Assembly (NCBI RefSeq): GCF_005518285.1
Contig: NZ_SJDU01000086.1
Coordinates: forward strand, 1-7,369
Origin: Brachyspira catarrhinii
GTDB lineage: Bacteria; Spirochaetota; Brachyspiria; Brachyspirales; Brachyspiraceae
Direction of reading: 5' to 3'
Length of the DNA stretch: 7,369 bases
Shown: piece after piece, positions 1-6,800 of the stretch
How the letters are laid out: each line of letters begins with the position of its first letter
Numbering within the stretch: position 1 is the stretch's first letter
The notes under the pieces: generated by a model
Database searches by the model: none
Told to the model about the DNA's origin: nothing
Seen by the model: only the letters and a program-made list of their open reading frames with translations
Program-made: the position numbers and the translations under genes

Positions 1-1
1 C

Positions 2-823
2 CGCTTTCTTTCACGCTTTTTGAACCGTAAAAAAGAAGTTACAAAAAGTTATCCCGTAGGTTGCATTTTGACAATATCGGCGGCGGGAAGCGAAACGAGT
101 ATGGGAGCGGTTTTAACCAACGAAGATACGGCGGAAAAAGTCGGTTTGAATGTGATACAAAATAGACCGAAATTTGCAATAATGAATCCTTGTCTGACTT
201 TCACTTTGCCTTATTATCAAATCGCATGCGGAATAGTAGATATTATGATGCATACGATGGATAGATATTTTGGAGACAGCGAAAATAATCAAACTACGGA
301 CGCGATAGCCGAAGCGATATTAAGAACGGTAATCAAAAACGGACTTATAGCGATGAAAGATAAAAATAATTACGATGCGATGAGCGAGCTTATGTGGTGC
401 GGAAGTTTATCTCATAATAATTTAACGGGACTCGGAACAAATTACGATATGATAGTTCATAAATTCGGACATGAATTGAGCGCAAAATTCGATGTGGCGC
501 ATGGAGCAAGTTTGTCGGTTATGTGGGGTTCTTGGGCTAAATATTGCTATAAAGACAAAAAAGAAAGATTTATTCAATTTGAAAAAAATGTATGGAATAT
601 AGAAGACGAAACGGGATTAAAAGGAATTGAAAAAACTATAGAATATTTTAAAGAAATAAATATGCCTACGAATTTTACCGAACTTAAAATTGGAATACAG
701 AGCGAAGAGATTATAAACGAATTAACCGACAGAGCGACTAAAAACGGAACTTTGGAATTCAAAAGATTTAGAAAATTAAACAGAGAGGATGTTTTTAATA
801 TATTTAAAATGGCTAATGTTTAA
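2..823 (+). CDS. Iron-type alcohol dehydrogenase, YqhD/butanol dehydrogenase family (5' end missing)
   Basis: The product is the C-terminal two thirds of a group III (metal-dependent) alcohol dehydrogenase that reduces aldehydes such as butyraldehyde to alcohols with NAD(P)H in the cytosol. Numbering residues from the TTG at 20, the metal ligands are D74, H78, H147 and H161. Their spacing of 4, 69 and 14 equals that of YqhD as I recall it (D194, H198, H267, H281). The AGSE motif near the nucleotide site (residues 22-25), the TFTLP stretch and the HKFGHELSA helix are also typical. The frame is open to the window edge and the family is about 380-390 residues, so roughly 120-150 N-terminal residues, including the GGGS dinucleotide loop, lie outside. 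The TTG at 20 is not a credible start. The stop overlaps that of the convergent MarR gene. Whether the gene is intact upstream cannot be seen. Confidence 0.9.
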   Translation, partial: RFLSRFLNRKKEVTKSYPVGCILTISAAGSETSMGAVLTNEDTAEKVGLNVIQNRPKFAIMNPCLTFTLPYYQIACGIVDIMMHTMDRYFGDSENNQTTDAIAEAILRTVIKNGLIAMKDKNNYDAMSELMWCGSLSHNNLTGLGTNYDMIVHKFGHELSAKFDVAHGASLSVMWGSWAKYCYKDKKERFIQFEKNVWNIEDETGLKGIEKTIEYFKEINMPTNFTELKIGIQSEEIINELTDRATKNGTLEFKRFRKLNREDVFNIFKMANV

Positions 824-1263
824 TTATTCTTAAAATAATTCTCCATGAATTTTATAATCTCTTTTTGGCAGTCGGTATATTTTTTTATATCTTCGTCAGA
901 CAAACATTTTAAAACTCTTTTATCGATGTTTTCCAAATCTTCAATAATCGGTTTTGCAAATTCGAGTCCTTTTTTTGTCAAACTTATTAATCGGTTTCTT
1001 TTATCTTTTTGATTTATTTCCCTTTTTATATAGCCTTTTTTTTCAAAGTTATCCAATATCGAGCATATAGTTTGTTTCGGCAAAGCTAATTTATCCGCCA
1101 AATCGTTTTGTATGCATTCTTTACTATTATAAATTAAATGCAAAGTATATAAGGCGATATCGCTCATGCCGTATTGTTTTGCAAATTTATAATAAAATCT
1201 CCCCGAAACATAATAAAAATTATTGTCAATCTCGACATATTTTTTTAATTCTTCGTTTTTCAT
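820..1263 (-). CDS. MarR-family transcriptional regulator
   Basis: This 147-residue protein has the length and layout of a MarR repressor, a dimeric winged-helix DNA-binding protein. An N-terminal dimerisation helix spans about residues 1-30. The helix-turn-helix spans about 50-78, with recognition helix LPKQTICSILDNFEKKGYI. The wing around 80-92 carries the family's D-x-R pattern as DKRNR, followed by ISLTKKG. C-terminal helices (about 98-147) close the dimer. It is the second gene of an operon: its ATG is 2 bp past the stop of the MATE transporter, and its Shine-Dalgarno lies inside the transporter's last codons. The pairing resembles mepR/mepA of Staphylococcus aureus with the gene order reversed. 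From this I infer that it represses its own operon and is released by a transported compound. The inducer cannot be read from the sequence. The last codons overlap the convergent dehydrogenase stop. Confidence 0.9.
   Translation of the reverse strand: MKNEELKKYVEIDNNFYYVSGRFYYKFAKQYGMSDIALYTLHLIYNSKECIQNDLADKLALPKQTICSILDNFEKKGYIKREINQKDKRNRLISLTKKGLEFAKPIIEDLENIDKRVLKCLSDEDIKKYTDCQKEIIKFMENYFKNN
822..840. repeat. 19-bp palindromic-type sequence at the MarR gene 3' end, copy 1
   Basis: AATTATT-CTTAA-AATAATT is an A/T-only 7-bp stem with a 5-nt loop. It encodes the YFKNN C-terminus of the MarR protein. A copy with one mismatch lies at 2989-3007. Confidence 0.55.
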
Positions 1264-1265
1264 TT

Positions 1266-2615
1266 TTAATCCTCCGTTTTATTTAAAATATTTTCGTTAT
1301 TCGTTTTGAAGAATATTGATAAAAATAAAATTAACAATATTCCTTGAGCGGTTGGAATTGCAAACCATACTCCGTTTAATTTGAAGAATATCGGAAGAAT
1401 CAATATGCATAACGGACTTATAAATAACGGGTCTATATAAGTCATAAGCGTTGAGTAAAAACCATTTCCAGAAGAATAAAGATAAGAAGTTCCGAGCCTC
1501 ACTATCGACTGCATCAAAAAAGCTACGGCAATTATAGGCAACGCGAAAGTTATTATATTATTCGCTTCCGTTGACGCTCCGAAAATTAAACCTAATTTAT
1601 TTTTGAATATAAAAACCGCGGTTATAAATAACGCGCTTAAAATCAAAGCCGATATTATTCCCTTTTTGAAAACTCTTTTCATTAATTTATATTCTCTCGC
1701 TCCCTTAAAAAAACTAATCATTGGCTGACAACCTTCGGCGACTCCCTCGAAGAAAAGTAAAGTCGAACTATAAATATAATTTGCAACCGAATACGCGGAC
1801 ACTGCAATCTCGCCTCCGTATTTCAAACATTGCAAATTATTGAGTATGACTATAAGAGAAGGAGACATAATCATCCCGAAAGGCGATAATCCTATGAATA
1901 AAGCTTTCGCGCTCATTTTTGGATTAAATTTTTTTAAGCTGACTCTCGTTCTGCTCTTCTTTCTTATAAATAAATAATATATTCCGCAAATTCCGACTAT
2001 TCCCTCGGCTATTATTGTGGCTAAAGCGGCGCCCGCCATTCCCCAATGAAAAACCATCATAAATAAATAATCCAATATTATATTCGTTATAAGCCCCGAA
2101 CTCACGAAAGCCGTTGCATGAAGCATTTTGCCCTGATTTCTCACTATAGGCATGCATCCCATAGACATTATTTGAAAACTTCCGCCCAAAATAACTATCG
2201 TGGCGTAAGCGTTCGCTTCTCTGAATACTTCGCCTCTCGCTCCGAGCAAATGTATTATTGGGTTTTTTAATGTAAACAATATTATCGTTACCAAAATGCT
2301 CGCTATAATCAAATTGAATAAAGTCGTTATTTTTGCTTCTTCCGATTTTTCAATCTCGCCCGCTCCGATATGAATCGACATTATAACCGAGCCTCCCATA
2401 CCTATCATAGAACCTATGGCGAACAATATACTTCCTACGGGATAAACTATATTAATCGCCGCAAGCCCCGTATCTCCCAAAGTATTTCCCACGAAATAGC
2501 CGTCAACTATCGTGTAGAGTCCGCCCAAAAGAGTTCCTATTACGGCGGGAATAACATACTTAAAGAAAGATTTATTCATTTCTTCAACCGTTCTCGTTTG
2601 TTTTATTTGTGTCAT
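1266..2615 (-). CDS. MATE-family multidrug efflux transporter (MepA-like)
   Basis: This 449-residue integral membrane protein has the MATE (multi antimicrobial extrusion) architecture: two six-helix halves that export cationic drugs and dyes in exchange for Na+ or H+. Hydrophobic segments lie at about residues 18-40, 51-78, 97-116, 134-156, 165-187, 192-216, 237-260, 270-292, 316-337, 351-376, 386-410 and 415-437. Family motifs visible are VDGYFVGNTLG (37-47), ILDYLFMMVFHWGMAGAALAT (about 180-200) and the second-half EGCQPMISFFKGA (294-306). The length matches MepA (about 450). The ATG at 2615 has AGGAGA 5 nt upstream, and the first helix begins soon after, which supports this start. It is the first gene of an operon with the MarR regulator, read from a promoter at 2759-2787 that overlaps a repeated candidate operator. 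Substrates cannot be told from sequence. Confidence 0.93.
   Translation of the reverse strand: MTQIKQTRTVEEMNKSFFKYVIPAVIGTLLGGLYTIVDGYFVGNTLGDTGLAAINIVYPVGSILFAIGSMIGMGGSVIMSIHIGAGEIEKSEEAKITTLFNLIIASILVTIILFTLKNPIIHLLGARGEVFREANAYATIVILGGSFQIMSMGCMPIVRNQGKMLHATAFVSSGLITNIILDYLFMMVFHWGMAGAALATIIAEGIVGICGIYYLFIRKKSRTRVSLKKFNPKMSAKALFIGLSPFGMIMSPSLIVILNNLQCLKYGGEIAVSAYSVANYIYSSTLLFFEGVAEGCQPMISFFKGAREYKLMKRVFKKGIISALILSALFITAVFIFKNKLGLIFGASTEANNIITFALPIIAVAFLMQSIVRLGTSYLYSSGNGFYSTLMTYIDPLFISPLCILILPIFFKLNGVWFAIPTAQGILLILFLSIFFKTNNENILNKTED
1271..1275 (-). promoter_or_regulatory. Shine-Dalgarno of the MarR gene inside the MATE 3' end
   Basis: GGAGG on the minus strand lies 7 nt before the MarR ATG and is formed by the last Thr-Glu-Asp codons of the MATE gene. 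Ribosomes finishing the transporter uncover or occupy this site, so translational coupling of the two genes is likely (inference). Confidence 0.75.
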
Positions 2616-2725
2616 AAAAATCTCCTATTTAATTTATTTTTTAATTTAAAAATTCTAATATTAAAAATCTAATAAAAGTTAATTTAAAAGTTTTTAATTA
2701 AAAATTTTAAATTAAAAAATAAATA

Positions 2726-2760
2726 TTAGTATGTATTCGGTTAGTTCATTTTCGGACTAT
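2726..2760. promoter_or_regulatory. Candidate MarR operator: tandem 15-bp repeat over the start site
   Basis: Two adjacent 15-bp units, TTAGT-N5-TTCGG at 2726-2740 and 2741-2755, are followed by ACTAT (2756-2760), an imperfect inverted copy of TTAGT. The block covers the end of the -10 box and about the first 25 transcribed bases of the MATE-MarR operon, where a repressor would act. GTTAG at 2740-2744 recalls the signature reported, as I remember it, for MepR operators. Binding by the MarR protein here is inference. Confidence 0.5.
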
Positions 2761-2787
2761 TTTAACAAATATTTAATTTTTTGTCAA
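2759..2787 (-). promoter_or_regulatory. Sigma-70-type promoter of the MATE-MarR operon
   Basis: On the minus strand, TTGACA (2787-2782) is followed after exactly 17 bp by TAAAAT (2764-2759), one mismatch from consensus overall. Transcription would start near 2752, giving a leader of about 137 nt that is very AT-rich and has no obvious riboswitch fold. Confidence 0.75.
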
Positions 2788-2800
2788 CATATAAAATTTA

Positions 2801-2880
2801 AAAAAAATTTGTTATTGCGAGCGTGGGGTTATAAATTGGATTGCTTCAGTTTTTATAAAACTTCGCAATGACAATTATTT
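2801..2880. repeat. Dispersed-type intergenic repeat, copy A (TTATTGCGAGC... palindromic ends)
   Basis: The ends are inverted copies: TTGTTATTGCGAG at 2809-2821 and CTTCGCAATGACAA at 2861-2874, with weaker A/T pairing outside. The interior contains GGATTGCTTC. The TCATTGCGAG / GGATTGCTTC vocabulary is that of small non-coding palindromic elements scattered in many bacterial genomes. No open frame or transposase is present. Mobility, if any, would be in trans (inference). Confidence 0.5.
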
Positions 2881-2886
2881 TTGCGA

Positions 2887-2977
2887 TGTCATTGCGAGCC
2901 GATGCCGTAAGGCACACAGCGTGCGCGAGTTTTCGTCTTCGTAGGAGTGCCTTTGGCAAGAAATTGCGGCAATCAAT
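2887..2977. repeat. Structured intergenic repeat, copy B (TCATTGCGAGCC... GCGGCAATC)
   Basis: It begins TGTCATTGCGAGCC, sharing the TTGCGAGC core with the copy at 2801-2880, and ends GCGGCAATC. Outer arms ATTGC (2891-2895) and GCAAT (2969-2973) can pair. Inside, TGCC-GT-AAGGCAC (2903-2915) can pair with GTGCCTT-T-GGCA (2947-2958). Each of those arms can instead form its own small TGCC/GGCA hairpin. It is clearly richer in G+C than its surroundings. It starts about 10 bp past the ompA-like stop, so the fold may also end or protect that transcript (inference). Confidence 0.5.
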
Positions 2978-2986
2978 TTTTGAAAA

Positions 2987-3664
2987 TCAATTATTCCTAA
3001 AATAATTATTGTAAATATTAATATCGTTAGAATTTTCTATGATGATAAATTCGACTCTTCTATTTAATGCGTCATCCTCGTAAGGATTGATTAAATTTTG
3101 CACGCCTATATCTATTAATTTTGTTTTCATAACATTCGTTAAATATGACGATACGGTTTTAGCCCGCAAATAAGATAAATCGTAATCGCTTCTTTCATTA
3201 TATAGATATAATATATCGTTGGTTTTACTTAAATTATAAAATAAAGCGTTTGTTCTTTCTCTTCCCGAACTGTCTATATGTCCTTCGACTATTATATTCA
3301 TAATATTCGTTACTCCAAGTAAAGAAGACACATATATTATGGTTCTTCCATATCTGTCGGTATTAACTCTGCTGCCATTTTGTTCGAATAAAATATTTTC
3401 TGGGACTATTAAAACTTTTCCTCTTTCCGTTAATTGATATTGATAAGCGATTTGTATCGTGGAAGCTGTATTAGTTTGAATTTGATTTGTCGTAATATTG
3501 TTTGTCGCCGTATTATTAGTTCTTATATTATTGGTTTGTATATTATTACTATTATTCCTGTTATTTCTTTGACTATTTGAAGATATAACTATAGAACTTT
3601 GACAGTTTAGCGCAATAATTAACGAAAATAACAAAAATAAAAGATTATATATTTTATTTCTCAT
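2987..3664 (-). CDS. OmpA-like peptidoglycan-binding lipoprotein with Asn/Thr-rich linker
   Basis: This 225-residue envelope protein has a signal peptide with hydrophobic core about residues 6-20, ending at C21 in a relaxed lipobox (ALNC). It is therefore probably lipidated and membrane-anchored. A flexible linker follows, with five pentapeptides of type (I/T)xTNN at 42-66. The rest is an OmpA C-terminal domain: EGHID at 127-131, LRAKTVSSYL at 166-175, and DDALNRRVEF at 197-206. In this family an Asp and an Arg bind diaminopimelate of peptidoglycan. D131 and R167 are the likely pair, but they are 36 residues apart instead of about 15, so an extra loop of about 20 residues (about 138-160) separates them. 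The ATG at 3664 has GAGGA upstream. No partner genes are adjacent. The likely role is tethering a membrane to the cell wall (inference). Confidence 0.85.
   Translation of the reverse strand: MRNKIYNLLFLLFSLIIALNCQSSIVISSNSQRNNRNNSNNIQTNNIRTNNTATNNITTNQIQTNTASTIQIAYQYQLTERGKVLIVPENILFEQNGSRVNTDRYGRTIIYVSSLLGVTNIMNIIVEGHIDSSGRERTNALFYNLSKTNDILYLYNERSDYDLSYLRAKTVSSYLTNVMKTKLIDIGVQNLINPYEDDALNRRVEFIIIENSNDINIYNNYFRNN
2989..3007. repeat. 19-bp palindromic-type sequence at the OmpA-like gene 3' end, copy 2
   Basis: AATTATT-CCTAA-AATAATT matches the copy at 822-840 in 18 of 19 positions. It sits in the same phase at the very end of its gene, encoding YFRNN. Confidence 0.55.
3467..3541 (-). repeat. 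Five degenerate 15-bp repeats encoding (I/T)xTNN linker
   Basis: Residues 42-66 of the OmpA-like lipoprotein are five consecutive pentapeptides: IQTNN, IRTNN, TATNN, ITTNQ, IQTNT. They arise from diverged 15-bp units. The unit is a multiple of three, so gain or loss would change linker length without frameshift. Confidence 0.7.
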
Positions 3665-3689
3665 AATAATTCCTCGTTTTCTTATAAAT

Positions 3690-3695
3690 ATTATA
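3690..3695 (-). promoter_or_regulatory. Probable -10 box of the OmpA-like lipoprotein gene
   Basis: A perfect TATAAT (minus strand 3695-3690) lies about 25 bp before the ATG, after allowing for a start near 3683. No good -35 hexamer is found at 15-19 bp, so the promoter may be weak, activator-dependent or misassigned. Confidence 0.4.
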
Positions 3696-3814
3696 CAATA
3701 ATTCCAAATTAAGTATATACCAAAAATATTGTCATATTTAATAGTCGACTTATTTATTCTAAAATTTTAATCTATTCGCAACTATATTTAAGACAAAATT
3801 TTTTAAAAATAAAA

Positions 3815-3843
3815 TTGACAATAAAGAAAATAAAGATTATAAT
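3815..3843 (+). promoter_or_regulatory. ppdK: Consensus promoter of ppdK
   Basis: TTGACA (3815-3820), exactly 17 bp, then TATAAT (3838-3843): a full match to the sigma-70 consensus. The start should fall near 3850, giving a leader of about 40 nt. Strong constitutive expression is expected (inference). Confidence 0.85.
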
Positions 3844-3879
3844 ATTATTAATAAAAAAATATTTTAAATTACTTTTAAT

Positions 3880-3884
3880 GGGGG
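3880..3884 (+). promoter_or_regulatory. ppdK: Ribosome binding site of ppdK (GGGGG)
   Basis: A run of five G stands 6 nt before the ATG in an otherwise A/T leader. It is not the usual AGGAG but can pair with the CCUCC end of 16S rRNA through wobble, and it fixes the start at 3891. Confidence 0.65.
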
Positions 3885-3890
3885 CTTATT

Positions 3891-6800
3891 ATGGCATCAA
3901 GAAAAATGGTTTACTTTTTTGGGAACGGTAAGTCGGAAGGAGCTAAAGAAACGAAAGCGCTTTTGGGCGGTAAAGGTTTGGGTTTGGCTCAAATGACCGA
4001 AAGTAAAGTTCCTGTTCCCGCGGGATTTACGATAACTACCGAAGTATGCGATTATTATTCGAAAAATAAATCGTATCCTAACGGTTTGGAAAAACTCGTA
4101 GACGAAAACATTAAGAAACTTGAAAGGGCTATGAATATGGAATTCGGAAACGAGCAAAAACCTTTATTGGTTTCGGTTCGTTCTGGAGCCGCGATATCAA
4201 TGCCAGGTATGATGGACACTATACTTAATTTAGGCATCAACGAGAAAGTCGTTAACGGAATGATAAAGAAAACGAATAATCCGAGGTTCGCTTGGGACGC
4301 TTACAGAAGATTTATTCAAATGTTCGGAGATGTCGCAATGGGAGTAGACCATGAGAAATTCGAGCATATACTTCAAAACGCGAAAAATTCCATAGCCGAT
4401 AGAGTAGGCAAACCCGCAAAAGAAGTTAAAGATACCGATTTGAATGTGGAAGACTTGAAAGAAGTCGTGGTTAAATATAAAGAAATGTATAAACGAGAAA
4501 TGGGAGAAGATTTTCCAGAAGAGCCTAAAGTTCAATTATGGCATGCTATAAACGCCGTATTTAGAAGTTGGAATAATCCGAGAGCGGAAGCCTATAGAAA
4601 ATTAAACGATATAAGAAATCTCTTGGGAACTGCCGTTAATGTTCAGGCGATGGTATTTGGAAATATGGGAGACACTTCGGCTACGGGAGTATGTTTCTCT
4701 CGTAATCCAGCCACGGGCGAAAATAAATTCTACGGAGAATTTTTAATAAACGCTCAAGGAGAGGATGTAGTCGCTGGAATAAGAACTCCTCAAGAAATCA
4801 CGCTCGAAGGAAGTTTGGATTGGGCTAAAAATAACAATGTAAGCGAATTTGAAAGAAAAGAAAAATTTCCATCTCTCGAAGAAGTTATGCCTAATGTGTA
4901 TAAACAGCTTGTAAGTTATAAAAATCAGTTGGAAAAATATTACAGCGATATGCAGGATATGGAATTTACCATTCAAGAAGGAAAACTTTACATGCTTCAA
5001 ACGAGAAACGGTAAAAGAACCGCAGCAGCCGCGGTTAGAATAGCGGTTGAACTTGCCGAAGCTAAAATAATTTCAAAAGAAGAAGCTATAATGAGAGTCA
5101 ATCCTTCCGATTTAGACCAGCTTTTGCATCCTACTTTCGACCCTAACGCTAAAAAATCGGCTACAATTTTGGCAAAGGGATTAAACGCTTCTCCAGGAGC
5201 TGCGGTTGGTAAAGTCGTATTTGCCGCCGATAGAGCGGAAAAACAAAAAGAAGCGGGAGAAAATGTAATACTCGTTAGAATAGAAACAAGCCCCGAAGAT
5301 ATTAAAGGTATGAACGCCGCCGAAGGCATTTTGACGGCAAGAGGAGGAGCGACATCTCATGCCGCCGTTGTCGCAAGAGGAATGGGAAAATGCTGCGTTG
5401 CGGGATGTAGCGCTTTAGATATCGATTATTCTTCAAATCCTCCAAGCATGAAAGTTGGAAATGAGATTGTAAAAGAAGGAGATTATATTTCAATAGACGG
5501 TTCTACGGGAGAGGTAATGCTCGGACAAGTCGCCACTAAAGAAGCGGAAATGTCCGAAGACTTCAAAAAACTTATGAAATGGGCTGACGATATAAGAAAA
5601 TTGGAAGTTCATACAAACGCCGACACTCCACATGACGCTCGAATAGCGCGAAGTTTCGGAGCGGAAGGAATAGGATTATGCAGAACTGAACATATGTTTT
5701 TTAACGCAGACAGAATCAAAAGCGTTAGACAATTGATACTCGTTGCCGAAGATGTTAAACAATTGCAAGCTCAAATAAACGAAGCGGAAAGAGCGGGAAA
5801 AAATAATTTGGTTAGCGAACTTCAAAACGCATATAGAGAACCGAAAAGACTTTATGACGAAGCTTTGAATAATTTATTCCCTATGCAAATGGAAGACTTT
5901 ATAGGAATATTTAAAGCAATGGACGGATATCCTGTAACGGTTAGACTTTTGGACCCTCCTTTGCATGAATTCATTCCTCATGAAGATTCTCAACTTGAAG
6001 AACTTTCAAACGATATGGGAGTTCCTTTCGACAAATTAAGAGCGATAAGAGATAGTTTGCATGAATTTAATCCTATGCTCGGACATAGAGGTTGTAGGCT
6101 CGGTATAACTTACCCCGAAATATACGATATGCAAGCAAGAGCTATAATAGAAGCGGCGGTAAAAGTGAGCAAAGACGGAGTTAAAGTTCATCCAGAAATA
6201 ATGATTCCTTTGGTTGGAACTTTGAAAGAGCTAAAAATGATAAAAGACAGAATTATCAAAATAGCGGACGAAGTATTTGAAAAAGAAGGAGTTAAAGTTT
6301 CTTATAAAGTTGGAACGATGATTGAAGTTCCGAGAGCCGCTTTGGTTGCAGATAAAATCGCCACGGAAGCGGAATTCTTCTCATTTGGAACTAACGACCT
6401 AACTCAAATGGGAGGCGGTTTCTCAAGAGACGATGCGGGCAAATTCTTGAAAGATTATGTCGATAAAGAAATTTACGAAAAAGACCCTTTCCAATCTTTA
6501 GACCAAGAAGGAATAGGAGAGCTTTTGAAAATAGGAGTTGAAAAAGGAAGAGCGACAAATAAAAAACTTACGATAGGAATATGCGGAGAGCATGGAGGCG
6601 ACCCTGCGACCGTTATGTTCTGCCATAATATAGGTTTGAATTATGTAAGTTGTTCGCCTTATAGAGTTCCTATAGCGAGACTTGCGGCGGCTCAAGGCGT
6701 TATAACTCAAAAACAAGAAGTGAAGAAAAGCGTCAAAAAAGCGGTTAAAAAAGCGTCTAAAAATATAAAGAAAGCCGTGAAAAAAGCGAGCAAAACGGTA

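Larger units (their letters stand above)
2616..2800 (-). other. AT-rich leader and regulatory region of the MATE-MarR operon
   Basis: This is the first half of a 371-bp gene-free stretch (2616-2986). From 2616 to about 2725 it is nearly pure A/T with runs of TTTAATT/AATTAAA. Short open frames here carry no ribosome site and no recognisable protein. Beyond the promoter and repeated operator described separately, I see nothing. Confidence 0.6.

Noticed and set aside
574..762. Minus-strand 62-codon frame inside the dehydrogenase
   Set aside because: Antisense shadow of a conserved region, with no ribosome site.
1924..2672. Open frames opposite or out of phase within the MATE gene (2370-2672 plus, 1924-2157 minus)
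   Set aside because: They lie over a clear transporter coding frame, lack ribosome sites and have shadow-like composition (His, Ser, Arg, Asn, Tyr-rich).
2616..2725. Possible riboswitch or attenuator in the long MATE leader
   Set aside because: Only A/T runs with trivial self-pairing. No conserved aptamer core or GC-containing stem was seen.
2801..2977. CRISPR repeats or a tRNA gene in the G+C-richer intergenic part
   Set aside because: Only two imperfect, unevenly sized copies without spacers, and no cloverleaf, T-loop or anticodon arm could be drawn.
2975..2995. A/T-rich inverted sequence around the ompA-like stop (ATTTTTGAAAAT)
   Set aside because: The stem is about five A-T pairs with almost no loop. 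It is too weak to call a terminator next to the stronger fold at 2887-2977.
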